Of a DNA stretch of 64,000 bases, positions 24,993 to 33,770 are shown in pieces (position 1 is the stretch's first letter; every line of letters begins with the position of its first letter). Made by a program: the position numbers and the translations under genes. Below the pieces are notes generated by a model. That model did not search any database. It saw only the letters and a program-made list of their open reading frames with translations, and was not told the DNA's origin. The stretch is from Thermaurantimonas sp046299575. Lineage in GTDB: Bacteria > Bacteroidota > Bacteroidia > Flavobacteriales > Schleiferiaceae. Location of the stretch: NCBI RefSeq assembly GCF_046299575.1, contig NZ_JBKBHX010000003.1, positions 124,001 through 188,000 of the forward strand. Reading direction: 5' to 3'.

Positions 24993-26306
24993 TTACTGAT
25001 AGATCCAGTTGGCTCTGTCTGCTTGCGAAAACTGCCAGGGAGCTCCGTTGTTTTCCACGTTGGTCATCATCATGTTCAGGCTTTGCGGGGCCTTTGATTC
25101 TTCCATCACCACATACTGCCTGAGCTGCATGATGATGTCGAGCGGATCGATGAGCACCGGACAGGCCTCTACGCAGGCATTACAACTGGTACAAGCCCAA
25201 ATTTCTTCCCGAGTGATGTAATCGTCAAGCAGACTTTTGCCATCGTCCACAAACTTTCCACCATTAGCATCCATTATTCTACCAACTTCTTCGGCGCGGT
25301 CGCGCACGTCCATCATTATTTTGCGGGGCGAAAGCTTCTTGCCAGTCTGATTGGCAGGGCATTCGGCAGTACATCTACCACACTCTGTACAAGTGTACGC
25401 ATTCAGCAAATTGACCCAAGTGAGGTCCATTACGTCTTTTGCCCCAAACTTTTCGTTTTCAGCGGTTTGCCCATTTTCAGGGGCATCATACGGATTAGCG
25501 TTAGGGTCGAGCATCAGCTCGACTTCCTTCTTTACGCGCTCATTGATGGGAAACTTTCCTTTGGGAGTCAGCTTGGCATACCAGGTATTTGGGAAGGATA
25601 AAATGATGTGAAAGTGCTTTGAAAAAGGTAAATAGTTTAAAAAGGCGAGTATGCCGAGAATGTGAGCCCACCAGGCTACTCGCTCAGCAATGTGAAGGCT
25701 TTCTTGTGACCACCCTGAAAAAATCGGCGACAACATCGAAGATACCAAAAATGGACCGGCGGGGGCATTGTCTAAATTGGCCTCAGCTGCTCCTATCATC
25801 AGCAGGGCTACCATCAGTACGATTTCGATGATCAATATGTTGTTGGCGTCTTTAAATGGCCAGCCTTTCAGTTCCGGTTTTTGGAAGCGATCGATCTTCA
25901 TCACATTGCGCCTCCACAAAAAAACTATGCATGCAACAATAACCGCTACAGCAAGCACCTCAAAAAAATTGATGGCAAGGGTATAAACCCCGCCTAAAGG
26001 CTTAGCAAACAGCCGATGTGTACCTAACAAACCATCTAAAAGTATCTCGAGTACCTCAATATTGATAAGCAGAAAGCCAGCGTAAATGATGATATGAAAA
26101 AAGCCAGCTACAGGATTTATTACCATTTTGCTCTGCCCCAGCGCTACGCGCATCATGGTACGCCAGCGTTTTTCTGGTTGATCTGTGCGATCAATATCTC
26201 TGGCCATTAGGATATTCCGCCGAATTTTTTTTACATTTTTTGTGAAGAAATAAATTGCTGTAGCAAGGGCAGCTGCAAAGAGCACATTGCTGATTCCGAA
26301 ACTCAT
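24993..26306 (-). CDS. Membrane-bound Fe-S oxidoreductase subunit (two 4Fe-4S clusters)
   Basis: 437 residues. The N-terminal two-thirds contain about six membrane segments (VLFAAALATAIYFF, VAGFFHIIIYAGFLLINIEVLEILL, FEVLAVAVIVACIVFLW, IIEIVLMVALLMIGAAE, AWWAHILGILAFLNYLPFS), resembling a NarI-like cytochrome b subunit with histidines in the membrane. The C-terminal part has two ferredoxin motifs: CTECGRCTAECPAN and CTSCNACVEACPVLIDP. It is the partner of the CCG protein at 23164. The pair probably moves electrons between quinones and an unidentified donor. In Bacteroidota it usually sits next to the MCE gene, as here (34 bp gap). Confidence 0.88.
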   Translation of the reverse strand: MSFGISNVLFAAALATAIYFFTKNVKKIRRNILMARDIDRTDQPEKRWRTMMRVALGQSKMVINPVAGFFHIIIYAGFLLINIEVLEILLDGLLGTHRLFAKPLGGVYTLAINFFEVLAVAVIVACIVFLWRRNVMKIDRFQKPELKGWPFKDANNILIIEIVLMVALLMIGAAEANLDNAPAGPFLVSSMLSPIFSGWSQESLHIAERVAWWAHILGILAFLNYLPFSKHFHIILSFPNTWYAKLTPKGKFPINERVKKEVELMLDPNANPYDAPENGQTAENEKFGAKDVMDLTWVNLLNAYTCTECGRCTAECPANQTGKKLSPRKIMMDVRDRAEEVGRIMDANGGKFVDDGKSLLDDYITREEIWACTSCNACVEACPVLIDPLDIIMQLRQYVVMEESKAPQSLNMMMTNVENNGAPWQFSQADRANWIYQ

Positions 26307-26339
26307 AATCCTTTCAATTCCAGTTAGTGAAAAAACAGG

Positions 26340-27305
26340 TTAAGGCTTTAATGGTTTTTCATTCTTAAATTTTTCACGTACTTCCTCGTCAGAGTAGGGT
26401 TTTGTTTTTTTTCCAAAAACAGATACGTGAATGTATCGCTTTGGATTGTACTTCAAATCGATAAGGAGTTTATTGAGCTGGTCGGTAGTGATGCGCAGAT
26501 TTTCATACAGGGTTGAGTCTTGGGTTAATTTTCCTAAATTTCCTCTACCAGCCTGTATATCTGCAAGCAATTTTTTTAGTTCGTCAGTGGTCTGTTGCAG
26601 GCTTGCCACCAGTCGGGCTGGATTTTCAGCCATTAGCGAATCTGTAATGGCAGCGGCATTGTTGAGCGTGCGATTGAGGGCAGAATTATTTGCCGACAAT
26701 GTTTGTGTCAATTTTTCAAGGTTGCTGACTATGGTGCTGATACTCTTGGCGTTTTGGTCGATTACTTCATTGATTTTAGCGATGCTTCTATTCAGATTAC
26801 GTACATTGTTTTCGTCGAGGATGTGATTAACCTTAGTTAATAGCGAATCGATATTGTGAGCTATGTTTTCAAAATTGTCTTTAAGCTGAACGAGTTCTTC
26901 TGCAAATCCGTTGTCGAGAGCTGCCTGCAGCGTATCACCTGCTTCGAGAAATTCCGGTGAGTCGCCCGGCTTTAGCACTATGGATTTACCGCTCAACAGG
27001 TCGGTCGTCGAAATCATTGCAATGGAATTCTTAGGCAGCTTGATTTTTTCGCGTAAAGAGAATTCTACAATAAGTTTACTGCCCGTAGCATCGAGAAAGG
27101 AAATGCTTTCTACTTGCCCAACGTTATATCCATTCAAGATTACAGCCTGAGCGCGAGCCAGACCATTGACATTGTCGTAAAGAGCGTAATATGTGGTTTT
27201 GGTTACAAAGATGTCGTTTCCTTTTAAGAAATTGATGCCCCAGTACAAGAAGGCTACAGTGATTAGTGCGATTGATCCTGCTTTAAATTCTCTTGAAAAC
27301 TTCAA
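26340..27305 (-). CDS. MlaD family MCE-domain lipid-transport protein
   Basis: 321 residues. One N-terminal membrane anchor (EFKAGSIALITVAFLYWGINFL), then an MCE domain (YYALYDNVNGLARAQAVILNGYNVGQVESI) of about 80 residues, then a long alpha-helical/coiled-coil region (residues about 135-285, rich in Asn/Leu/Ala heptads) and a basic C-terminus. MCE proteins form hexameric periplasmic rings that carry phospholipids between the membranes. The ATPase and permease partners (MlaF/MlaE) are not in this window. It lies between the amidase and the Fe-S oxidoreductase genes on the same strand. Confidence 0.88.
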   Translation of the reverse strand: MKFSREFKAGSIALITVAFLYWGINFLKGNDIFVTKTTYYALYDNVNGLARAQAVILNGYNVGQVESISFLDATGSKLIVEFSLREKIKLPKNSIAMISTTDLLSGKSIVLKPGDSPEFLEAGDTLQAALDNGFAEELVQLKDNFENIAHNIDSLLTKVNHILDENNVRNLNRSIAKINEVIDQNAKSISTIVSNLEKLTQTLSANNSALNRTLNNAAAITDSLMAENPARLVASLQQTTDELKKLLADIQAGRGNLGKLTQDSTLYENLRITTDQLNKLLIDLKYNPKRYIHVSVFGKKTKPYSDEEVREKFKNEKPLKP

Positions 27306-27381
27306 TTTTAAAAATTTTGTGCAATATTACAATGCAAAGTAGGACATAATATTTGAACTAGTGCCAAAATGCCTGAAAGAG

Positions 27382-28644
27382 TTATTGGCTCTTGATCAAG
27401 TTTTCAGCTTCGATCACCGATATGCGCTTAGAACCATTGTAAGGAGCGACGAAGGCATCTTTGAAACCTTTTTTTCGCACTTTATTCTGTGTGGATACTG
27501 CTTCGGCCATGCTTTGAAAGCAGCAAATCTGATATTTATACAAATTCCCTTCTTTTACTTCAATAACGCCCTCATCTATCTGATACACCTTGTCGCCTTT
27601 TGACTTTTGCGAAGAGGAAGTCTCAATCTGTACTCTGAAATGTACACCTTTGCCAAGATCCGTTTCCAAGAGGTTTTTTGTTGGTTCTGACGAGGGAGTG
27701 GCAGAAGGAGTTTCAGTAGCTGTTTCTTGGGAAGATGCGGACGTATTTTTTGTTTGGTTTCCGGCAGTTGGATTAGTCCTTTTATAGGGCTCTGTCTTTC
27801 CAGCCACATCACTGGCTGGAGTTAGTGGTATTGACTTTCGGCTGCGAGCTTCGACCGTGGTTTTGTATTCTTTCACAGCGCGATAAATGGCTGACGCCAT
27901 GAGCTCTTGCCCTTCGCGTGTGTTTAGAAAATCTTCTTCAGCCGGATTGGTAAGAAAGCCCAATTCAATCAATACGGCTGGCATGCTCGTGCGACTGGTA
28001 ACGTATAAGGGCTGCTGACGCACTCCGCGATCTTTGCGCTTGGCTCGCTCTCTGAATTGGTTTTGCACCATTTGCCCGAACTCAATACTTTGATTTAAGT
28101 GCGCGTTTTGATAAAGAGTGAGTGCGATATATGTCTCAGGCTTGGTAGGATCAAAGCCTTCATAGCGCAATTTGTAGTCTTCTTCCAGAAAGATTACAGA
28201 GTTTTCTTGAATAGCTACGCGCATGTTCTCTTCGCTGTGGTTCATTCCCATCACAAATGTGGTAGCTCCAAATGCCACCGGAGAGGTGTAGGCGTCGCAA
28301 TGGATGCTGATGAATAAATCGGCTTTGGCTCGATTGGCAATGTTGGTGCGTTCGTAAAGTGGCACAAACACGTCTCGATCGCGTGTGTACACTACCTTTA
28401 CGTCGGGAAGATTTTCTTTAATGTATTTGCCGACCAAAAGCGAAACTTCAAGAGCAATGTCTTTTTCTTTCTTCTGTTTTCTTCCCGTTCCTTTATTACC
28501 TGTATCGTTGCCTCCGTGGCCGGCATCGATCACTACTGTACGGATAGTACCATCACTGGCTTTGTGAAATATTTCAAATCCAGGCAGAAAAACAAACATT
28601 CCGAATACTACTGCTGTGAATTTGAAATATTTGTGAATTTTCAT
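27382..28644 (-). CDS. N-acetylmuramoyl-L-alanine amidase with SPOR-like C-terminus
   Basis: About 420 residues from the ATG at 28644 (MKIHKYFKFTAVVFGMF); a TTG at 28680 would add 12 residues. After the signal/anchor comes an Amidase_3 domain with zinc ligands: H in VVIDAGHGGNDTG, E in KEKDIALEVS, H in LFISIHCDA, and catalytic E in MPAVLIELGFLTNP. A low-complexity Thr/Ser/Pro linker (about residues 285-335) leads to a C-terminal region starting HFRVQIETSS that resembles a SPOR-type peptidoglycan-binding domain. It cleaves the amide bond between MurNAc and stem peptide in the periplasm. First gene of the minus-strand envelope run; divergent from lptD. Confidence 0.9.
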   Translation of the reverse strand: MKIHKYFKFTAVVFGMFVFLPGFEIFHKASDGTIRTVVIDAGHGGNDTGNKGTGRKQKKEKDIALEVSLLVGKYIKENLPDVKVVYTRDRDVFVPLYERTNIANRAKADLFISIHCDAYTSPVAFGATTFVMGMNHSEENMRVAIQENSVIFLEEDYKLRYEGFDPTKPETYIALTLYQNAHLNQSIEFGQMVQNQFRERAKRKDRGVRQQPLYVTSRTSMPAVLIELGFLTNPAEEDFLNTREGQELMASAIYRAVKEYKTTVEARSRKSIPLTPASDVAGKTEPYKRTNPTAGNQTKNTSASSQETATETPSATPSSEPTKNLLETDLGKGVHFRVQIETSSSQKSKGDKVYQIDEGVIEVKEGNLYKYQICCFQSMAEAVSTQNKVRKKGFKDAFVAPYNGSKRISVIEAENLIKSQ

Positions 28645-31395
28645 AAGCACAAGAGCGCCAATCTTAACCAAGATTTTCAAAATTCGTTCCTAATACAAAA
28701 TACTTTTGCCCGTTTTAATCACGAACTCTATCCAAAATTAGTAGCTATTAACTTACAGATTTCTAAAAATATACACAACTTTTCAACGCTGCTATGTGTG
28801 TTGTTCCTTTTGATTGTGGTAAACTTCGCACATGGCCAGTCAAGCGATTCTCTGGTGGTGCCTGCATCACTTGGTGGTTCAAAACGGGTAATCAAAACTT
28901 CAAAAACCCTGCTCGATGTGGTGAAATACACAGCCGATGACACCATTTCGATCTCAACTAACGGAAACTATGCCTTGCTGTACAACAACGCTCGCGTGGA
29001 ATACGAAAACATCTCGCTTAAGGCCGGCAAAATCATCATTTACCTCAAAACAAATGAACTGGTAGCCATGGGCATACACGACTCAACCGGCAGGGTAGTT
29101 CAAAAACCTGTCTTTACCGAAGATGGTAAGTCGTACAACACGGATACCATCCGCTACAACTTCGAGTCAAAAAGAGCTAAAATCAAAAAAGTTATTACTC
29201 AAGAAGGTGAAGGATTTCTGCACGGTGAGGAAGTAAAAATGATGGAAGACCAAGTTCTGTACATACGAAGGGCCTCTTTTACCACTTGCAGCCACGAACA
29301 TCCTCACTTCCGCATTGTAACTCAAAAAACAAAAGTAATCCCCGGCAAGCAAATTGTGACAGGACCGGCATTTCTCGAAATGCTCGATATACCAACACCG
29401 GTAATTGTGCCTTTTGGTTTTTTTCCAACCATTCAAAGACAGAAATCTGGTTTTATACTACCGGGCTACACCAACAACGCAGAGCGTGGATATGGCCTTA
29501 CCAACCTCGGCTTTTACTGGGCAGCAAGCCGGTATTGGGATATGCAAATCAATGCTGACATCTACACGATGGGCGGCTTTCAGCTTCGTACAGCCAACCG
29601 CTACGCCCGTCGATACAAATTCTCCGGAAATGTAAATATGACCTTCAACCGACTGATTATTGGTAAGCCGATCTACTCGGAATTTGGCAAATACATCAAT
29701 CAAAGCGACTTTCAAATCACCTGGTCACACACCCAAGACCCCAAAGCTCGACCTGATCTGAATTTTACTGCCAACCTCAACTTCGTGACGACCAATTTCT
29801 ACCGCACCAGTACTTTTCAGCAAAACAACGTACTGAATAATAACATCGGTTCATCCATTAATCTGGTAAAAACCTTTCCCGGAAAACCCATTTCGCTGAA
29901 CATTGGAGTAAACCATCGACAAAACCTCCAAACCGGCCAGGTAGACTTAAACCTGCCGGAACTTGCTCTTAACATCACACGCGTATTGCCATTCAAAAAG
30001 AAAAATGCCACCGGACTACCTCGCTGGTACGAGGAGATTGGATTTAATTACTCCATGAACTTCAGAAATTCGGTATCTTTTATTTTGGATTCACTCGGAG
30101 CAAATCCACTTGATCAATTGCTGCGAAGGTCTGTTAACGGCATTAGTCACCGGATTCCTTTTTCAGGCAACTACCGCATTTTGAAGCACATTACGATGGT
30201 GCCATCCTTTAGCTTCAACTCGAGATGGTATTTCCAATCGTACTCTTATGTGTACAGTGACTCCCTAAGGCGCGCTGTTATTACGGATACACTGAGAGGT
30301 TTTAATATGCTTAACGACTTTTCGACCTCTGTTCAATTCAGCACCAAACTGTATGGAATTTTCAATTATAAATACGGTCCTTTGAAGGCCTTACGCCATG
30401 TAATGACTCCCCGACTTGGCCTAAGCTATACGCCCGACTTCGCTTCACCCGGCTGGCGAGGATTTTCAGGAAATCCCTATCAACTCGTACAAGTGGATAC
30501 GAGTGGAAAGCTCGGATTTCAAAACCGCTTTCAAGGAGCTGTGTTCGGTACACCCGGGCTTGGCATGCAGGGCCTGGTCACCTTCGGGCTCGACAACATT
30601 TTAGATGCCAAATTCAAAAGCAAACGCGACTCAACAGGCGAAACCAAAGTAATGCTGATCGAAGGTTTTTCAATCGACGGGAACTACAACATGGCAGCCC
30701 GCGACTATAAGTGGAGCATTATAAACGTCACGGCACGCACCTCTCTCTTCAAGGGCAAACTGAACCTCAATTACACCACTTCCTTTGACCCTTATACACT
30801 GGATTCGATTGGAAATCGCATCCCTGTGCTCGAATTCGATAAAACCGGCCGACTCCTTCGCCAGCAGGCTACCACGCTAAACCTTGGCACGAGCATCAGC
30901 AGCTCCACCTTCGACCGTTGGTTTGGAAAATCGGCGGAAAGCAACAAAATCAGCACATTATCCTCTTCAGTGGCTACTGATGACTTCAATCCAGCTGGTG
31001 TTACAGCCGGCGACATCAATTACTACAGCCCGGTAACCTATGTGGATTATATGGCTAAATGGTCGCTGTCAGTAAATTATGCGCTGGCCTACACGCCTAG
31101 TGCGAGGGGCAATCAGTCTTCAACGGTGCAATCGCTGATGTTTAGTGGCAATATCGAACTCACTCAGAACTGGAACATCAATTTCAACTCGGGCTACGAC
31201 CTGGTGCGCAAGCAAATTGGTTTTACAAACATCAACATCACCCGAAACCTACATTGCTGGAATTTGTCTTTCAGTTGGGTGCCGGTAGGATTTCAGAAAT
31301 CGTACTTCATCACCATCAACGCCAAAGCAGGCATGTTGCGCGATCTGAAGTTTGACCGAAGAAGAGGTGTGGGCGACTTCCCCGCGGTATTATGA
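28633..31395 (+). CDS. lptD: LptD-like LPS-assembly outer-membrane protein (start unresolved)
   Basis: The mature protein starts after the signal LLCVLFLLIVVNFAHGQ, followed by an OstA-like N-terminal domain (NARVEYENISLKAGKIIIYLKTNELVAMG ... TQEGEGFLHGEEVKMMEDQ) and a large beta-barrel (about residues 250-880). It would insert LPS at the outer-membrane surface. The start is odd. The only in-frame ATG upstream is at 28516, deep in the divergent amidase gene; the nearest standard codon that keeps the whole signal is GTG at 28633, giving an unusually long n-region. A perfect -7 box at 28701-28708 argues for a start after about 28713, where only ATT (28747, 28759), CTG (28789) and GTG (28798) are available. 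The 5' end given here is provisional; the product is confident. Confidence 0.82.
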   Translation: MNFHKHKSANLNQDFQNSFLIQNTFARFNHELYPKLVAINLQISKNIHNFSTLLCVLFLLIVVNFAHGQSSDSLVVPASLGGSKRVIKTSKTLLDVVKYTADDTISISTNGNYALLYNNARVEYENISLKAGKIIIYLKTNELVAMGIHDSTGRVVQKPVFTEDGKSYNTDTIRYNFESKRAKIKKVITQEGEGFLHGEEVKMMEDQVLYIRRASFTTCSHEHPHFRIVTQKTKVIPGKQIVTGPAFLEMLDIPTPVIVPFGFFPTIQRQKSGFILPGYTNNAERGYGLTNLGFYWAASRYWDMQINADIYTMGGFQLRTANRYARRYKFSGNVNMTFNRLIIGKPIYSEFGKYINQSDFQITWSHTQDPKARPDLNFTANLNFVTTNFYRTSTFQQNNVLNNNIGSSINLVKTFPGKPISLNIGVNHRQNLQTGQVDLNLPELALNITRVLPFKKKNATGLPRWYEEIGFNYSMNFRNSVSFILDSLGANPLDQLLRRSVNGISHRIPFSGNYRILKHITMVPSFSFNSRWYFQSYSYVYSDSLRRAVITDTLRGFNMLNDFSTSVQFSTKLYGIFNYKYGPLKALRHVMTPRLGLSYTPDFASPGWRGFSGNPYQLVQVDTSGKLGFQNRFQGAVFGTPGLGMQGLVTFGLDNILDAKFKSKRDSTGETKVMLIEGFSIDGNYNMAARDYKWSIINVTARTSLFKGKLNLNYTTSFDPYTLDSIGNRIPVLEFDKTGRLLRQQATTLNLGTSISSSTFDRWFGKSAESNKISTLSSSVATDDFNPAGVTAGDINYYSPVTYVDYMAKWSLSVNYALAYTPSARGNQSSTVQSLMFSGNIELTQNWNINFNSGYDLVRKQIGFTNINITRNLHCWNLSFSWVPVGFQKSYFITINAKAGMLRDLKFDRRRGVGDFPAVL
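28701..28708 (+). promoter_or_regulatory. -7 box upstream of lptD
   Basis: TACTTTTG matches TAnnTTTG exactly. It predicts transcription from about 28713, downstream of both upstream start candidates (28516 ATG, 28633 GTG), and so bears on where lptD translation begins. No clear -33 TTG. Confidence 0.4.
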
Positions 31396-31407
31396 GGATG
31401 TGAGCAT

Positions 31408-32178
31408 ATGGAAATTCTGGCACTTAAAGAATTCTTAGACCAAAAAGCGCACTACTACGAAAGCGAAATATTTATTCTCGACGATCCGATTTCGGTACCA
31501 CACCGTTTTCAGCTGAAAAACGACATTGAAATCGCCGGATTACTCACAGCCACCATCAGTTGGGGCAATCGAAAGTCCATCATTAAAAGCGCAAATTTTT
31601 TAATGGAATTGATGGACGACACCCCTTATGAATTTGTGATGCATCATTCACCAAAAGAACTGAAAAGACTATCTCGTTTTGTGCATCGAACGTTTAATGC
31701 AGAAGACGCTATGTTCTTTGTAAAAGCTCTGCACCAGTACTATCAGCGGTTTGATAGCCTTGAAGAGGCTTTCTTACCAAAAGAGGGCGAAAACGACTTA
31801 ATGTGGGCAATTACCCGGTTTCGCCAATTGATGCTGCAGCTGAAGCCTACCGAGCGGAGCGGAAAGCACATAGCCGACCCCTCAACGGGCTCAGCTGCAA
31901 AGCGCATACACATGTATCTTCGCTGGATGGTGCGGAGCGAAAAAGGAGGAGTAGACTTTGGATTGTGGAAGAGAATCTCTCCAGCCCTCTTGAGCTGTCC
32001 GCTCGATGTACATACAGGAACCACAGCACGAACCCTTGGCCTGATCACGCGCAAGCAAAACGACCGCAAAGCAGTGGAAGAGCTGGATCGAGTGCTGAGA
32101 ACCTTAGACCCCATCGACCCGGCGAAATACGATTTCGCCCTGTTTGGCATCGGGATGGAAAAGAAAATCAAGATCTAA
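31408..32178 (+). CDS. TIGR02757 (DUF2400) family protein
   Basis: 256 residues. Motifs DDPISVPHRF, EIAGLLTATISWGNRKSI, MYLRWMVR and SCPLDVHTGTTARTLGL are characteristic of the TIGR02757/DUF2400 family, widespread in Bacteroidota and Epsilonproteobacteria. The overall helical pattern, with the LDVHTG segment, resembles helix-hairpin-helix DNA glycosylases (the family is sometimes linked to the HhH-GPD fold), but no activity has been shown to my knowledge. The gene starts 12 bp after lptD and may be read through from it. It converges with coaD (9 bp gap). Function unknown. Confidence 0.85.
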   Translation: MEILALKEFLDQKAHYYESEIFILDDPISVPHRFQLKNDIEIAGLLTATISWGNRKSIIKSANFLMELMDDTPYEFVMHHSPKELKRLSRFVHRTFNAEDAMFFVKALHQYYQRFDSLEEAFLPKEGENDLMWAITRFRQLMLQLKPTERSGKHIADPSTGSAAKRIHMYLRWMVRSEKGGVDFGLWKRISPALLSCPLDVHTGTTARTLGLITRKQNDRKAVEELDRVLRTLDPIDPAKYDFALFGIGMEKKIKI

Positions 32179-32187
32179 AAGTCCGTT

Positions 32188-32646
32188 TTAAATTCTCACG
32201 GCATCAGGCACTAAAAGCGTGTAATCGCCACCGTTGCGAATGACATCGCGTACAATGCTGCTCGATATGGAAGAATGGCCCGAAGAGGTAAGCAGAAAGA
32301 CCGTGTCGATGTCTGGCATCAACTTTCGATTGGTTTGAGCCACAGCTTTTTCAAACTCAAAGTCAGCCGGATTACGCAGGCCGCGCAGTATGAAGCGCGC
32401 GTTAACCTTTTTGCAATAGTTTACTGTAAGGCCTTCATAGGAATCGACGCTAATGTTGCTACGCTTTTCAAACGTCTTGCGAATCCATTCCATGCGTTGC
32501 TCGAGCGAAAACATGTAGGTTTTGTTAGAATTGATTCCAACAGCTACAATGATATGGTCAAAAAGCTCGGCAGCTCGACAAATCACGTCGTAATGTCCTT
32601 TGGTAATTGGGTCGAATGACCCCGGAAACACGGCAATTCGCTGCAT
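32188..32646 (-). CDS. coaD: Phosphopantetheine adenylyltransferase
   Basis: 152 residues, the normal size. It transfers AMP from ATP to 4'-phosphopantetheine, the penultimate step of CoA synthesis, in the cytosol. N-terminal nucleotidyltransferase motif FPGSFDPITKGHYDVI (T/HxGH), substrate-binding segment ARFILRGLRNPADFEFE, and the C-terminal ISSSIVRDV motif are all present. Its start codon shares one base with the stop codon of ddl immediately upstream, so the two are almost certainly translated from one message. Confidence 0.96.
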   Translation of the reverse strand: MQRIAVFPGSFDPITKGHYDVICRAAELFDHIIVAVGINSNKTYMFSLEQRMEWIRKTFEKRSNISVDSYEGLTVNYCKKVNARFILRGLRNPADFEFEKAVAQTNRKLMPDIDTVFLLTSSGHSSISSSIVRDVIRNGGDYTLLVPDAVRI

Positions 32647-33629
32647 CAGGCTCGGCGTTTTAAAGCGTTAAAAATACAGGCTGAAAATAGTTCAGACAGC
32701 CTGATGCCGAGATAAGCTGCCTGGCGCGGCAAAATAGATTGCTCAGAAAGGCCCGGTACGGTGTTAATTTCAATCAAAACAGGGTTGGAATCGTTGGGTA
32801 CTATAAAATCCATACGGCACAAACCACTTAAATTCAACAACTTGTATACTTCCACAACGGTTCGCTTAATGTGATCGGCGGATTCAGGACGTATGCGCGC
32901 CGGGGTAATTTCTTGCGACTTGCCACTGTACTTGGCGTTGTAATCAAAGAAATCGCCTGCAGGCACTATTTCTGTAATTTCTAAAGCTCTGACTTCGCCA
33001 AAAACGTCTGTAACTCCGCACGATACCTCAATGCCCTTTACCATCTGCTCGATAAGAATAAGCTTGTCAATCTGACGAGCGATTTCAATGGCTTTTGGCA
33101 AATCGGCGGGAGTTGTCACTTTTGATACACCCACGCTGCTGCCACTTTTTGCAGGTTTTACAAAAACGGGAAATCCGAGTTCTTGCTCTACTCGTTCAGC
33201 TTCGACATTTTCGGTGGTGTAAATACCTTGGGGAACAGTGAAGCCCATTTTTGACACATAGGCATTGCACTCAGCTTTGCTGAACGTCAAGGCCATTGGT
33301 AAAACGCCTCCGGTAGTGTAGGGAACATGAAGCATATCGAGCATACCTTGTATGATGCCGTCTTCACCGGGCGTGCCGTGTATGGCTATAAACGCTACAT
33401 CGAAAGTGCATGTGACATCTTCTGTATAAAAACCAAACGGACTTAAGGTAGCGGGAACCTCACCTTGAGGGGTTTGAACGAAAAGCCCTTCAGGACGAAC
33501 ATCGACGAGATATTTATCAAAAGTGTCGGAGGGCAGATGGTCGAAGACAACTTTTCCGCTTTTAAGGGAAATTTCTCGCTCTGCACTGTATCCGCCGTAG
33601 AGTACGGCAACACAAATCTTTTTTGACAT
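32646..33629 (-). CDS. ddl: D-alanine--D-alanine ligase
   Basis: About 327 residues from the ATG at 33629 (MSKKICVAVLYGGYSAEREI); an upstream non-ATG extension to 33740 lacks family similarity. It makes the D-Ala-D-Ala dipeptide for peptidoglycan. ATP-grasp features: N-terminal GGYSAEREISLKSG, AIHGTPGEDGIIQGMLD, VKPAKSGSSVGVSKV, the serine/glutamate region LILIEQMVKGIEVSCGV, and the metal site CRMDFIV ... PVLIEINTVPGLSEQS. The stop overlaps coaD by one base. Pairing of ddl with coaD is common in Bacteroidota. Confidence 0.95.
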   Translation of the reverse strand: MSKKICVAVLYGGYSAEREISLKSGKVVFDHLPSDTFDKYLVDVRPEGLFVQTPQGEVPATLSPFGFYTEDVTCTFDVAFIAIHGTPGEDGIIQGMLDMLHVPYTTGGVLPMALTFSKAECNAYVSKMGFTVPQGIYTTENVEAERVEQELGFPVFVKPAKSGSSVGVSKVTTPADLPKAIEIARQIDKLILIEQMVKGIEVSCGVTDVFGEVRALEITEIVPAGDFFDYNAKYSGKSQEITPARIRPESADHIKRTVVEVYKLLNLSGLCRMDFIVPNDSNPVLIEINTVPGLSEQSILPRQAAYLGIRLSELFSACIFNALKRRA

Positions 33630-33725
33630 GCTATATCCTGGGTAATTGGCGACAAAGCTATGCAGTGGGTAAAGATGATGGATTGTACCTTGAAAGGCTG
33701 TTGCAAAAAGCTCAGAACAATAATA

Positions 33726-33750
33726 AAGCCGCCTTAGCAAGAGACGGCTT
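33726..33750 (-). terminator. Possible weak terminator upstream of the 3-hydroxyacyl-CoA dehydrogenase stop
   Basis: AAGCCG (33726-33731) / CGGCTT (33745-33750) could form a hairpin followed on the minus strand by TTTATTATTGTT. It lies just downstream of the stop at 33771 and before ddl. The U-tract is interrupted, so the call is tentative. Confidence 0.4.
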
Positions 33751-33770
33751 AAAGCAAAAGGAGTTAATGT

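Noticed and set aside
31743..32243. Overlapping ORFs on both strands within the TIGR02757 gene
   Set aside because: The plus-strand TIGR02757 frame has all family motifs; the others are shadows.
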